From Promethearchaeota archaeon (GTDB lineage Archaea > Asgardarchaeota > Lokiarchaeia > Sigyniarchaeales > Promethearchaeaceae): 64,000 bases of DNA. A model generated the notes under the pieces. That model made no database searches. It worked only from the letters and a program-made list of their open reading frames with translations, and had not been told where the DNA came from. The DNA is taken from assembly GCA_016933055.1 (NCBI GenBank), contig JAFGBS010000028.1:290018-354017 (forward strand), given 5' to 3'. How positions within the stretch are numbered: the first letter of the stretch is position 1; each line of letters begins with the position of its first letter. Made by a program: the position numbers and the translations under genes. This document shows, piece after piece, positions 1 through 8,936 of the stretch.

Positions 1-37
1 TTCAATTTCAGAAGAAGATTTAAGCAAGTTTCTATAA
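1..37 (+). CDS. C-terminal tail of an upstream gene (partial)
   Basis: Reading from base 2, eleven sense codons give SISEEDLSKFL and then TAA at 35-37. The composition looks like the acidic-amphipathic end of a real protein, and the next gene starts 45 bases later with its own ribosome binding site. The fragment is too short to name. The frame of the downstream transporter is also open to the window edge, so this reading is only the more natural of two. Confidence 0.3.
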   Translation, partial: SISEEDLSKFL

Positions 38-81
38 CGATTGATAATAGAGTTCGTATTCTGACGGGAGGAAATGCAAAA

Positions 82-1317
82 ATGGAGAATTCTCATCTAA
101 ATAATTTGGGTATTTCTGCCAAAAAGCGCAATTCAGTATTCCTCTCGCTAATTTTTGTAAATATTATACGAAATATTGGTTATAATTTTGTTAATATCGG
201 TTTACCTGATTTTATAACAGGTTTAGCCGGTGACATAGCACTCTATGGTGTAGCCGTTGGCATATACCAGGTAACACAAACAATTTTTCAAATCCCTATG
301 GCATATATTTCGGATAAAATTGGGCGAAGAAACGCGATATTTATTGGATTTTCTATTCATATAATCGGAACTATATTATGCGGATTTTCTACTCAATTAT
401 GGCAGATCATTTTATTTCGAGCCATTCAGGGGATAGGAGTTTACGCTTCCATCATTTTCGCTACTCTGGCTGATTTGTATGTTGAAAATGAAAGAGCCCA
501 AAAATTTTCGTTTTATTCAGTTTCCCTCACAATTGGCTATATTCTAGGAAATTTCTTTGGAGGAATTGTCTCAGATTACATTCCTCTAAACTATCTGTTC
601 TTCATCTCTGCAATCATGAACCTTTTTGCTTTTATCTATTTAATTATTATCATACCAGAGACAAATCCTCACAAATTAAATTTAAGACACCATCTAAATA
701 CTAAGAAATCGATAGAAAAAGATCTTCCGAGCAAAAAAGAAAAAAACTGGATAACATTACCCTTCATTTTCGGATTAATTGTTCATGGAATTCGTAATTT
801 TTTCTTTTCTGGATTTTTGACTTTTTCAATTTGGAATTATGCTCAATTATTTGATTTGAGTGGAACTCAGACAGGTTTAATCCTCCTTCCTCTCACGCTG
901 TTTTATATCGGTGGATTATTAATTGCTCCTGCTTTTGGTAAAAAAACAAAATATTTTCCCTATATTATGATCACATCCGTAATACTTGCTTTTTTATTAA
1001 TAACAACAAGCATCAGCTTTACCAGTCTGTGGTTATATCTGAGTTTAACTTTCTTCCTAGCGGTGATTTTAGCAATGCAAGATCCAATAAATACTGCTTT
1101 TATAACGACTCACATGGATGAATCTAAAAGAGGATTGGGAAGTGGAATTATGAGTATGGTCGGGATTTTTTCAAGCGCATTGGGGCAAATTGGCATATCA
1201 GGACTTGCACGATTAACTAGTTTTCAATGGGTTCATATAATAGCAGGATTCTTTTGGCTGTTTCTTGTGATTATAATTCTCTTAGTAAATTCACGAATAA
1301 AACGGAATGAAAATTAA
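82..1317 (+). CDS. MFS transporter, 12-TM type
   Basis: 411-residue integral membrane protein of the major facilitator superfamily. Two sets of hydrophobic helices are separated by a charged central loop at about residues 195-225. The loop between helices 2 and 3 carries ISDKIGRRN (76-84), the signature of the family, and a helix-4/5 segment follows with RAIQGIG. The overall layout resembles drug or metabolite exporters of the DHA type, but the substrate cannot be read from sequence. The ATG at 82 is preceded by GGGAGG (66-71) at a spacing of 10 bases, which supports this start. The gene stands 100 bases before a flavoprotein on the same strand, so co-transcription is possible but not shown. 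Confidence 0.9.
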   Translation: MENSHLNNLGISAKKRNSVFLSLIFVNIIRNIGYNFVNIGLPDFITGLAGDIALYGVAVGIYQVTQTIFQIPMAYISDKIGRRNAIFIGFSIHIIGTILCGFSTQLWQIILFRAIQGIGVYASIIFATLADLYVENERAQKFSFYSVSLTIGYILGNFFGGIVSDYIPLNYLFFISAIMNLFAFIYLIIIIPETNPHKLNLRHHLNTKKSIEKDLPSKKEKNWITLPFIFGLIVHGIRNFFFSGFLTFSIWNYAQLFDLSGTQTGLILLPLTLFYIGGLLIAPAFGKKTKYFPYIMITSVILAFLLITTSISFTSLWLYLSLTFFLAVILAMQDPINTAFITTHMDESKRGLGSGIMSMVGIFSSALGQIGISGLARLTSFQWVHIIAGFFWLFLVIIILLVNSRIKRNEN

Positions 1318-1417
1318 GAAGAGCATTAATTGATTTTTGGAGAGATTAACGATTTATTTATAATATGTGTGCGGTGAGTATATTATAGTTAGACCATTTG
1401 TTAAGAATTGAGACGAA

Positions 1418-2593
1418 ATGTTAAGTTACAAGTATCTTATTATTGGCGGTGCGATGACATCTAGCGCTGCTATTGACGGAATTCGTAGTATAGATGAAGA
1501 TGGCTCCATAGGAATTATTTCTGAGGAGGAGTATAAACCTTATGAACGACCCCCTTTAACTAAGGGCTTATGGCATGAAACAAAATTAGATTCCATCTTT
1601 CTGGAGTTTAACAATACTAATATAGAATTTTACTTAAACACTAAAGCTACAAAAATTGATGCTAAAAAGAAAAATGTAACTGATAATAAAGGTCAGCAGT
1701 ATAAATATACGAAATTACTACTCGCGACAGGTGCTTCTCCGAAAATTATTTCGAAAGAATCTGATCGAGTAATTTATTATCGATATTTGCGTGATTATAA
1801 AAAACTACGGAAATTAACGGAAAAATACTCCACTTTTGGTATAATCGGTGGAGGGTTTATCGGTTCTGAAATTGCAGCTGCTTTAGCATCTTTAGGAAAA
1901 AAAGTCACAATGATTTTTCCTGAAGAAGGAATAGGTGGATTACGATTCCCTGAAGAGTTAGCAATCTACTTAAATAGATATTATGAAGATAATGGTGTTG
2001 TTGTTCATCCACGAACAAAAGTCGAAACGGTTGGTGAAAAAAATAACCGCGTTATCATTAAAACAGATAAAGGAGAATTTTCCTATGATGCAGTAATTGT
2101 TGGAATTGGAGTTTCTCCCAATACTGATCTAGCCCAATCTATAGGAGTGAAAATAGATGATGGTATCAAAGTAGATGAATATCTTAGGACTTCCGAAGCA
2201 GACATCTATGCCGCTGGTGATGTCACGAGCTTTTATTCCCCCGATTTAGATAGGAGTATTAGAGTAGAACATGAAGATAATGCATATGAACAAGGTAAAC
2301 TGGCAGGAAAAAACATGGCGGGAGCCTTAAAGAAATACGATCATTTGCCATTTTTCTACTCCGACCTTTTTGACTATGGATATGAAGCAGTTGGCATACT
2401 TAACCCTAAATTAGAAGTGATTGAAGATTGGAGGGATGAATATGAAGAGGGGATCATATATTACTTGCAGAATGGAATTGTTGTTGGAGTACTACTTTGG
2501 AATGTGTGGGATCAACTGGATAACGCAAGGGAATTGATTGCAGGAAAGAAAAAATTACAAAAAGAGGAACTTCTCGGATACTTACCGAAATAG
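1418..2593 (+). CDS. AIF-like FAD/NAD(P)H-dependent oxidoreductase
   Basis: 391-residue pyridine nucleotide-disulfide oxidoreductase-type flavoprotein. The FAD-binding Rossmann motif near the N-terminus is relaxed (IIGGAMTSSAA, 8-18). It is followed by PYERPPLTKGLW, a segment typical of apoptosis-inducing-factor and ferredoxin-reductase relatives. The NAD(P)H motif is GIIGGGFIGSEIA at 141-153, and the second FAD contact YAAGDV is at 264-269. VEHEDNAYEQGK (283-294) corresponds to the AIF-type interface segment. There is no redox CxxC, so it is not a thioredoxin reductase or a classical lipoamide dehydrogenase. It probably passes electrons between NAD(P)H and a ferredoxin, rubredoxin or quinone; the partner is unknown. 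Confidence 0.85.
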   Translation: MLSYKYLIIGGAMTSSAAIDGIRSIDEDGSIGIISEEEYKPYERPPLTKGLWHETKLDSIFLEFNNTNIEFYLNTKATKIDAKKKNVTDNKGQQYKYTKLLLATGASPKIISKESDRVIYYRYLRDYKKLRKLTEKYSTFGIIGGGFIGSEIAAALASLGKKVTMIFPEEGIGGLRFPEELAIYLNRYYEDNGVVVHPRTKVETVGEKNNRVIIKTDKGEFSYDAVIVGIGVSPNTDLAQSIGVKIDDGIKVDEYLRTSEADIYAAGDVTSFYSPDLDRSIRVEHEDNAYEQGKLAGKNMAGALKKYDHLPFFYSDLFDYGYEAVGILNPKLEVIEDWRDEYEEGIIYYLQNGIVVGVLLWNVWDQLDNARELIAGKKKLQKEELLGYLPK

Positions 2594-2618
2594 TATTAAT
2601 TTTTTCAAATCATAGATA

Positions 2619-3836
2619 TTAATTAATATAGATGAAATCCTTCGCGGGTGAGACCAAGAATTCGCATCCTCGTTCCGTTACAACAACCATCTCTTCTAAT
2701 GATACACTACCATGATGTTCAGTTCTTATGCTGGGTTCAAGAGTAAATATTTGACCGACTTCTATTAATTTCTTAGGGAGATCACCATACCGTTCCCATA
2801 TCGGACCTAACATCCCCCCTCCATCATGAGCCATAATTCCTACTTGGTGTCCCAAACCATGCAAATACTCTTTATATCCCCTCGAGAGTTGATAATCTCG
2901 AACTATCTTGTCAATTTTATAACCTGGAATCCCCGGCTTAATATTATCTGCAGCAAGTTGAATTCCATTGATAATTGTTTCAAGCGCGTGGTGCAATTCA
3001 TTAGGGACTTCTTCCTTTTTTCCAAAAAACCACATTCTCTGGAGATCACTTGCGTATCCATGAAAGAGAATTCCGAAATCATTATGAAGAGTACTACCCT
3101 CGGAAATAACATTTGATGTTTGTGGTAAAACGTGGCCAAATTCTTTTGGGCTAATATCTACAGCAGGATTACCGATTTGTTGCCAAGAGAACCCTAATCC
3201 TCGTTTTTGTACTTCAGCATGAAACATTTGCTGTATTTCAAATTCATTTTGACCTATTTTAAGCTGTTTCGTGATCAAGTGATTGATCTCTTCCGTAATA
3301 TCGCAAGCTTTACGGATAAGAGCTATTTCAGTTTTAGATTTATTGCTACGTATTGTGTTTACAATCTTTTGTGCACTTGTGAAGTTATTCTTATATCTTG
3401 GAATTAGTTGGTTAAGTAAAAGGAACATTCCGTGACTCAGACCATCTGCAGAAAAATCATCTAAGGAAAAATTTAAGCCGATTTTTTTTGGATTTAACTC
3501 TTTCATTTTAGCTTGTAAATGAGATTTTATTCCTTTTTCATATCCAATGACCTCATCCCAGAATCCTTTTTTTTCTTCAGCTGCAGCATCAAAATTTGCG
3601 ACTAAAGCACATTTCTTTAAAGATCCATCGGATTGTATGGCAAAGATGAATGCTGATGCAAGAACAATATCACCCCCTACAACAAATTTCATAGAACTAT
3701 CGGGTGTCGTGGCGGTTTCTCGCGCAAATATTATCCAGCAATCAACACCTGCATCAACCATAATTTGAGGTAGTTTTGCGTGCTTTTCTTGAATTATCTT
3801 TAGATGTTCCTCTAATGGTGTAGTTTCTTGGTTCAT
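2619..3836 (-). CDS. M24 family metallopeptidase (Xaa-Pro aminopeptidase-like)
   Basis: 405 residues with a creatinase-type N-terminal domain (about 1-165) and a pita-bread catalytic domain. All five metal ligands of the family are visible: D253 (HNDFG), D264 (ASDLQR), H330 (GLGHQVG), E367 (TLEPSI) and E381/E382 (SLEEMVVV). It should be a cytosolic dinuclear-metal enzyme that cleaves an N-terminal residue ahead of proline. The usual Arg of the GSxRD-type prolidase loops is not obvious, so a related amidohydrolase role is possible. It is convergent with the upstream flavoprotein (26-base gap) and has no partner in an operon. Confidence 0.88.
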   Translation of the reverse strand: MNQETTPLEEHLKIIQEKHAKLPQIMVDAGVDCWIIFARETATTPDSSMKFVVGGDIVLASAFIFAIQSDGSLKKCALVANFDAAAEEKKGFWDEVIGYEKGIKSHLQAKMKELNPKKIGLNFSLDDFSADGLSHGMFLLLNQLIPRYKNNFTSAQKIVNTIRSNKSKTEIALIRKACDITEEINHLITKQLKIGQNEFEIQQMFHAEVQKRGLGFSWQQIGNPAVDISPKEFGHVLPQTSNVISEGSTLHNDFGILFHGYASDLQRMWFFGKKEEVPNELHHALETIINGIQLAADNIKPGIPGYKIDKIVRDYQLSRGYKEYLHGLGHQVGIMAHDGGGMLGPIWERYGDLPKKLIEVGQIFTLEPSIRTEHHGSVSLEEMVVVTERGCEFLVSPAKDFIYIN

Positions 3837-3953
3837 GATTGGATTTATAGAATGAATTATTTTTAAAATGGAATAATAGTTAGCATTGAAGGCAATTTAA
3901 AACTAAATAACGAGAACAAAGTGATAATTTCGGTTATTTTTTTCATGGTGTTT

Positions 3954-5411
3954 TTATAAACTAACTTTAAATGAATGAGCATAACTTGCTGGAAGAGAGT
4001 TTGGAATATTTACCTCAAGAGAATTTTTGTCAAATTTCCACTCCAACTCTATTTTCATACCTAGAATTTCGATCTTTTTTATTTGGTTAAATCCCAGGTT
4101 CTTCAGACGTATAGTTGTATCTTGAGGATTTCCTAACAAAATGATATAAATTGTCAATTCTTTTGAAGTAAATCTTATCGGAATTCCACATTTCGTTTCA
4201 CTTTGGGGGATTTTCCAAGGTCGAGTTTCATAAATTGCTTCTCCATTGACCTTTAACCAGTTCCCAAGTTCGAGCAACAATTTCTTTTGGAAATCGGGTA
4301 TGGTTCCATCCGATTTTGGACCTACATTTATGAGGAGGTTACCATTTTTACTTACCACATCGATCAATTGATGAATCAGTTCCTTGGGGCTTAAATAATC
4401 TTTTTCTGATTCTTTTTTATTGTACCCAAATGAGCTACCCAAACCACGACAAGTTTCCCATTTGTATTTTTTGATTTCCGATTCTACTTGATATTCTGGG
4501 GTGGAGAAATCATACAAAGGAAGATAATATTCTCTGCTTTCTTGAGAATCTTTTTTATTTTTTGTAATCATACGAAATACGATGTTGTTGATGATTTTAC
4601 CAATTATTGGATGTCTTATACACCATCTAACAATAGAAGGAATCTGTGTCCAACGATTATTAATTACACCCTCAGGATTTTTGGTGTAAAAATATGCGAA
4701 AATCTTCAGTTTATTCGATTTAGCGGGATATCCAATATCATTCCAAAGGATCCACGGTTGATAGGTATCAATAAGCTCGTACCAATGATTTTCTGCATAT
4801 TTTGGATATTCTGGTTGCTTTGGTTCATTATCTAGCATAGTAACAAAGTCATTGATGCTATTTTCTTCAAAAGACCAATCAATTTTCCCCGAATAATATA
4901 ATCCCATTCTTAAATTTTGCTTCTTAACCGCTTTTGTTAACTCCCATACAATATCTCGGCTAGCATGATAATTCTTCTTATAGGGATTTGGATATTTTGA
5001 AGGCCATAATGTGAATCCATCATGATGTTTAGCAACTAATACAACATATTTTGCTCCACTTTGTTTAAAAATAGATACCATTTCATCTGGATTCCATTTC
5101 CTAATTTCTTGATTAAAAATCGGGGCAAAATCTTCGTATCTAAATTCAGATCCGTATTGTTTTTGATGGTATTCATAAGTTTTTGTCTCTTTTAGTCTTA
5201 AAGAATTCTGATACCATTCTGCGTAAGGATTTCTGTAAAATTGACTTTCAATCCCGCTATCTTTTTGTATTTCATGATAATTCTTAGCACTTATTTCAGC
5301 AAATGCAGGAATGGAATATAAACCCCAATGAACGAAAATACCTAATTTCACGTCGTGATACCATTGAGGAACTTTATGTTTTCTTATGGAACGACGAGTT
5401 GGTTTAAACAT
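3954..5411 (-). CDS. GH29 alpha-L-fucosidase
   Basis: 485-residue glycoside hydrolase. The start WYHDVKLGIFVHWGLYS, then KHHDGFTLW (128-136) and the nucleophile motif LWNDIGYP with D225 are characteristic of GH29. A C-terminal beta-sandwich follows from about residue 390. The frame begins MFKPTRRS with no signal peptide or membrane anchor, so the enzyme should act in the cytoplasm on imported fucosides. This fits the GPH-type sugar symporter, two unsignalled sulfatases and the fucose-isomerase-like protein 24-32 kb downstream. The acid/base Glu cannot be assigned with certainty from sequence alone. The aglycone specificity is unknown. Confidence 0.9.
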   Translation of the reverse strand: MFKPTRRSIRKHKVPQWYHDVKLGIFVHWGLYSIPAFAEISAKNYHEIQKDSGIESQFYRNPYAEWYQNSLRLKETKTYEYHQKQYGSEFRYEDFAPIFNQEIRKWNPDEMVSIFKQSGAKYVVLVAKHHDGFTLWPSKYPNPYKKNYHASRDIVWELTKAVKKQNLRMGLYYSGKIDWSFEENSINDFVTMLDNEPKQPEYPKYAENHWYELIDTYQPWILWNDIGYPAKSNKLKIFAYFYTKNPEGVINNRWTQIPSIVRWCIRHPIIGKIINNIVFRMITKNKKDSQESREYYLPLYDFSTPEYQVESEIKKYKWETCRGLGSSFGYNKKESEKDYLSPKELIHQLIDVVSKNGNLLINVGPKSDGTIPDFQKKLLLELGNWLKVNGEAIYETRPWKIPQSETKCGIPIRFTSKELTIYIILLGNPQDTTIRLKNLGFNQIKKIEILGMKIELEWKFDKNSLEVNIPNSLPASYAHSFKVSL

Positions 5412-5573
5412 CTATCAGGATATAGATAGTAATGATGCAATTTAAGATGGTTGATACTCAGAATTCTGAGAATTTTTTCTTAAGATAAAATGTACCCCAT
5501 GGTGTTTGGAATTCTTTGTCAATTATTATAATCCGCATTCATTTAATATAGATAAAATGCATAAAAAGAGGAT

Positions 5574-6455
5574 ATGGTTAGATTTATGAGTATAAAATAT
5601 CGAATTCTCAAAATCTTACACGTGATCTGCATTGTATCTCTTATCACTTATTCTCCGCAAAAATCAGAATCTGTGGTGAAATCTGGGACCAATCAAGATG
5701 GTATCTCATTTTCGGGTTATCAGTGGAATATCAAGACATCATCAAATACTCTGGTAGGACCAGGTCCTAATTATTTTAATGATAGCATCCACCACGTGTG
5801 GGTAGATACCTATGGGTTCTTACACCTTCGTATAACTCATAATATTTATGAAGATATTTGGTATTGCGCTGAAATCTTTTCCGTGGAATCATTCGGATAT
5901 GGAACATATCAATTTACACTCGCTCCAGGATTTGATTTATTAGACAAAAACGTAGTTCTTGGTCTATTCACTTATTTGGATGATTTTAATGAAATAGACA
6001 TTGAATTTGCAAAATGGGGTAATGATGAAAATGAAAATGGTCAATATGTCCTACAACCATCATGGAAAATGAATCATAAAAAGCGATTTAATTTTATTTC
6101 TAATACAGAAGATTCGATACACGGATTTAAGTGGTGCAAAAATTCTATTCGGTTTTGGTCATTAATTTCTGAAAATGAAGTCAGATGGATATATTTTGGT
6201 CCGGGCATTCCAGAACCCAGTACTGAACATGTGAATATCAACCTATGGCTAATGCAAGGATTGGCACCTTCTAATTTTTTAGAAGCTGAAGTTATAATCA
6301 AATCCTTCGAGTTTATTCCATTCGAGTGTTTGAATTGTCCGATAGGCTTCTGGTGGGTAGCATGTTTTTCAATTGTCGGATTTGTCGCAATAATCACTAT
6401 CATTACGATAGTATTTTGGGACAAAAAGAGAAGAATGAAATCAAAATTACTTTAA
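5574..6455 (+). CDS. Secreted, membrane-anchored GH16-like glucanase/lectin-fold protein
   Basis: 293 residues. An N-terminal hydrophobic segment (about 10-26) looks like a signal peptide. Next comes a concanavalin-A-like beta-sandwich, then a C-terminal membrane helix (about 259-282) and a basic tail DKKRRMK. The GH16 catalytic signature ExDxE is present as NEIDIEF with E140, D142 and E144. The protein should therefore sit on the outer face of the cell and cut a beta-linked glycan, perhaps a laminarin- or porphyran-type polymer; substrate is inference. A second in-frame ATG at 5586 is an alternative start. It is divergent from the GH29 fucosidase gene with about 160 bases between them, so they may share a regulatory region. 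Confidence 0.8.
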   Translation: MVRFMSIKYRILKILHVICIVSLITYSPQKSESVVKSGTNQDGISFSGYQWNIKTSSNTLVGPGPNYFNDSIHHVWVDTYGFLHLRITHNIYEDIWYCAEIFSVESFGYGTYQFTLAPGFDLLDKNVVLGLFTYLDDFNEIDIEFAKWGNDENENGQYVLQPSWKMNHKKRFNFISNTEDSIHGFKWCKNSIRFWSLISENEVRWIYFGPGIPEPSTEHVNINLWLMQGLAPSNFLEAEVIIKSFEFIPFECLNCPIGFWWVACFSIVGFVAIITIITIVFWDKKRRMKSKLL

Positions 6456-6695
6456 TTATTTTGTCTGGATAAATTACGCTTTCCCACTATCGTAAATATG
6501 ATATTTACTATATCAGCTACACCAAAAATACAAATAAAAAAAAACCCTGTCAAATTCATATTCAAATCTCATTCCATTGACCTTAAAACTGACAAAAAAA
6601 TACCAATAGCTAAAAAAATATTAAATCCTAAAAATCCAATAATAGTACGCAGTTTATAGTTATATATTTTTAAACAATTAGATAATTTGCATTAC
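6452..6695 (-). pseudogene. Decayed small membrane-protein gene (tentative)
   Basis: On the minus strand this spacer reads as two hydrophobic segments with protein-like composition. They are YKLRTIIGFLGFNIFLAIG followed by an in-frame TGA, and, after a shift in a run of eight T, FGVADIVNIIFTIVGKR followed by TAA. No ATG opens the frame. The reading suggests a two-helix membrane protein of about 75 residues with one nonsense and one frameshift lesion. Hydrophobic frames arise easily in AT-rich DNA, so this remains a weak call. Confidence 0.25.
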
Positions 6696-6715
6696 TATAA
6701 TTTTTGGAGAAGAAT

Positions 6716-6739
6716 TATTGGAGAAAAAAAAATATAAAA
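6716..6739 (-). terminator. T-rich terminator after the MFS gene
   Basis: Immediately after the stop of the minus-strand MFS gene the transcribed strand runs into two T tracts with no hairpin. This is the usual form of an archaeal intrinsic terminator. Confidence 0.45.
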
Positions 6740-8134
6740 TTAAGATTTGATTTTGACTTCTGGTGGTTCTTCACTTGTGGATGTGATTTCCAGTACTTCC
6801 TCGGCAAAATTTTCAGATGCTGAACCATAGTCAATAGGAGGAGTTTTCTCTCCCTCTTGTTGATATGATATTTGTCCGAATCGCTTTTTTGTCAATTTGT
6901 GCAGCAATAAGAATCCAAATACTGCCATTAAGCCGATTCCAAAGATAATATACCAAAGCACTCTTGAATCGAAAGTGTCCATTACATAACCTGCCGCAAC
7001 CACTCCGAATAGATTTGGCACTATCCACGAAAAACTACCGATTGCCATATATCTACCACGCTTATCCTCCGGTGAAAATAATCCAATAAGTGACATTTGA
7101 TGAGGAGCAACCAAACATTCACCAATTGTAATTATAACCATTGCAATAAAAAACATCCAAACCTCACTTACAAATCCATACATGCCAAATCCAATTGAAT
7201 ATAGTAATGTTCCTAATCCAATCATGATAAATGGCGGATATTTTCGAATTAATCGGGTTATTAACGCTTGAAATATCACAACAATAAGTGCATTAAGGCT
7301 AATTAAATATCCAAACCATGCAGCAGGAAAATTATATTCATTCAACAAAAATACACTCAGCGTCGAGTTAAGTTGCATGCATACTAAACTCATAAGTGCA
7401 AGAACTAAAATATAAAACATGAAAATTCCGTCACCAAAAACTTGGAAATATCCCTGCATTGTTTGTTTAAACGAGCTTTGCCTATTCTGAGTTTGCGTAA
7501 TTTCACCCTCAACTTTTGGTTTTGCTTCTGGTTTCGTTTCGGGTATTTTAATGAATACAATTATTGCTGTAATAATAGATGTAACAGCGTCAAATATGAA
7601 TAAAAGCAAGTAAGTACCGGTGGCAGTGAAGATGAAACCTCCCAAGATCGGGCCAACAAAAGCGCTTACATTGAAAGCAATCCGAAAAATTCCAAATCCT
7701 TCTGTTCTTTTTTCAGGTGGAAGAATATCTGTCATTAATGCGCCTCGTGCTGGACCACCAACTGAGCCTAAAAGGCCTGAAAGAGCTGCTAATACATAAA
7801 ACCATTTTATTTCTGCTAAGAAAGGCATAAAAAGGCTGGATAAGGCACTTGATACTAGACCAAAAATTATTACAGGTTTTCGACCGACTTTATCTGCAAT
7901 AGCGCCGCCAAAAAGCCCACCAAAAATTCCCCCTATTGAAAACATCGTGAACATAAAACCTATATCTGTGAAGCTAATGGAAAATTGTGTGTAGACAAAA
8001 TAGCCAAAAAATGGCGCTAGCATATAACCACCCATTAAATCTATAAAAACTGCTAAGATTATTACCCAAAAAGCGGATGGATAATAGGTGAGTTTTTCTT
8101 TAAGTGTTATTTTACTATTTTTTTTATTGGACAT
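6740..8134 (-). CDS. MFS transporter (multidrug-efflux-like)
   Basis: 464-residue major facilitator protein with 12 predicted helices. The loop 2-3 motif is ADKVGRKP (80-87). Helices 4-5 contain LGSVGGPARGALMTDILP, a drug-efflux-like pattern. A charged central linker occupies about residues 197-222, and a long acidic cytosolic tail follows from about 420. It probably exports a small molecule. The start at 8134 has no ribosome binding site. About 50 bases upstream a TATA-like element lies among repeated GTTGT/ACAAC boxes, which suggests control by a local repressor. It is unrelated at the local motif level to the MFS gene at the left edge of the window. Confidence 0.9.
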   Translation of the reverse strand: MSNKKNSKITLKEKLTYYPSAFWVIILAVFIDLMGGYMLAPFFGYFVYTQFSISFTDIGFMFTMFSIGGIFGGLFGGAIADKVGRKPVIIFGLVSSALSSLFMPFLAEIKWFYVLAALSGLLGSVGGPARGALMTDILPPEKRTEGFGIFRIAFNVSAFVGPILGGFIFTATGTYLLLFIFDAVTSIITAIIVFIKIPETKPEAKPKVEGEITQTQNRQSSFKQTMQGYFQVFGDGIFMFYILVLALMSLVCMQLNSTLSVFLLNEYNFPAAWFGYLISLNALIVVIFQALITRLIRKYPPFIMIGLGTLLYSIGFGMYGFVSEVWMFFIAMVIITIGECLVAPHQMSLIGLFSPEDKRGRYMAIGSFSWIVPNLFGVVAAGYVMDTFDSRVLWYIIFGIGLMAVFGFLLLHKLTKKRFGQISYQQEGEKTPPIDYGSASENFAEEVLEITSTSEEPPEVKIKS

Positions 8135-8162
8135 ATATCAAGAACCACATAAATTTCAATTA

Positions 8163-8230
8163 GTTGTTAATATACAACGTTTCATATATAAGGTTTTCTA
8201 CAACGTTGTGATGGAAATGTTGTTTACAAC
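8163..8230 (-). promoter_or_regulatory. Promoter with clustered GTTGT/ACAAC inverted repeats (candidate operator)
   Basis: For the MFS gene starting at 8134, the minus strand shows a TATA-like CTTATATATG at 8192-8183. It is bracketed by three inverted repeats with the same half-site: GTTGT-N6-ACAAC at 8163-8178, the perfect palindrome ACAACGTTGT at 8200-8209, and GTTGT-TT-ACAAC at 8219-8230. Repeats over the start region and the TFB side of a TATA box are how archaeal repressors block transcription. The repressor is not encoded next door. Confidence 0.5.
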
Positions 8231-8367
8231 GATTATGAAAAACACAATGATCAAAACATTAAAAACAAATTAGGGCTGGATGTTATCAAATACCTATTTT
8301 TGAAGTATATGCGTGCAAATTCAAAAATATCGTATGAAACTATTCGAATTAGTTTTATAAAACATAG

Positions 8368-8708
8368 ATGACCAGATATATAACGATAAGGAACATCATA
8401 CTCGGAAAAATCGGAATAACGGTATTTAGCGTTTATTTTATCGCAATTTTTGTTGAAATTATGTTTATAATTTTCGATATTATCCCGAGTATTGCAATCT
8501 ACCAGTATGATTTCTCATTTTAGCGTTATTTTTTGTTATTTACACAATTACAGCTATTAAATATTATGAATTCTACGAGATTGCATCTAGAGTTGATTTA
8601 TTATCTTTTTCAGTCATTTCTGGGATGCAACTTGTCTCTGCAGGATTTTCCATTCTTCTCCATTCACAGACCATTAAAAATTGTAATTTCATTGTTGGTT
8701 ATAATTAA
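8368..8708 (+). pseudogene. Frameshifted small membrane-protein gene (tentative)
   Basis: From ATG 8368 a 51-codon frame (MTRYITIRNIILGKIG...) encodes one long hydrophobic helix and closes at TAG 8521. A second frame opens at 8511 and runs to TAA 8706-8708. It reads LILALFFVIYTITAIKYYEF and then a third helix around SVISGMQLVSAGFSILL. The two frames overlap only over 8511-8520, as expected if one indel broke a three-helix protein of about 110 residues. The rest of the 800-base spacer (8135-8936) holds the operator-like repeats and nothing else I recognise. Confidence 0.35.
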
Positions 8709-8936
8709 AATTCATTATAAAATGAATTAGTACTGTTATTAAATATGCAAATGGAGACATAAAGTCGTAATATCAATTCAGCATTCAGAGTAATTTCTTT
8801 TTCAATTCAATTCAATTATAATTTTCTGTTTTTAAACCTGAAATAAAAACATGGAAACAAAACTATCGAAAAATTTATGAAAATTAGTTGCAGTTGAACC
8901 CCTAAATTCAAATTTGGGATATGCACTATATTAACC

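Noticed and set aside
2826..3407. Plus-strand frames inside the M24 peptidase gene and similar antisense frames elsewhere
   Set aside because: They overlap genes with clear catalytic motifs on the other strand and show no family features.
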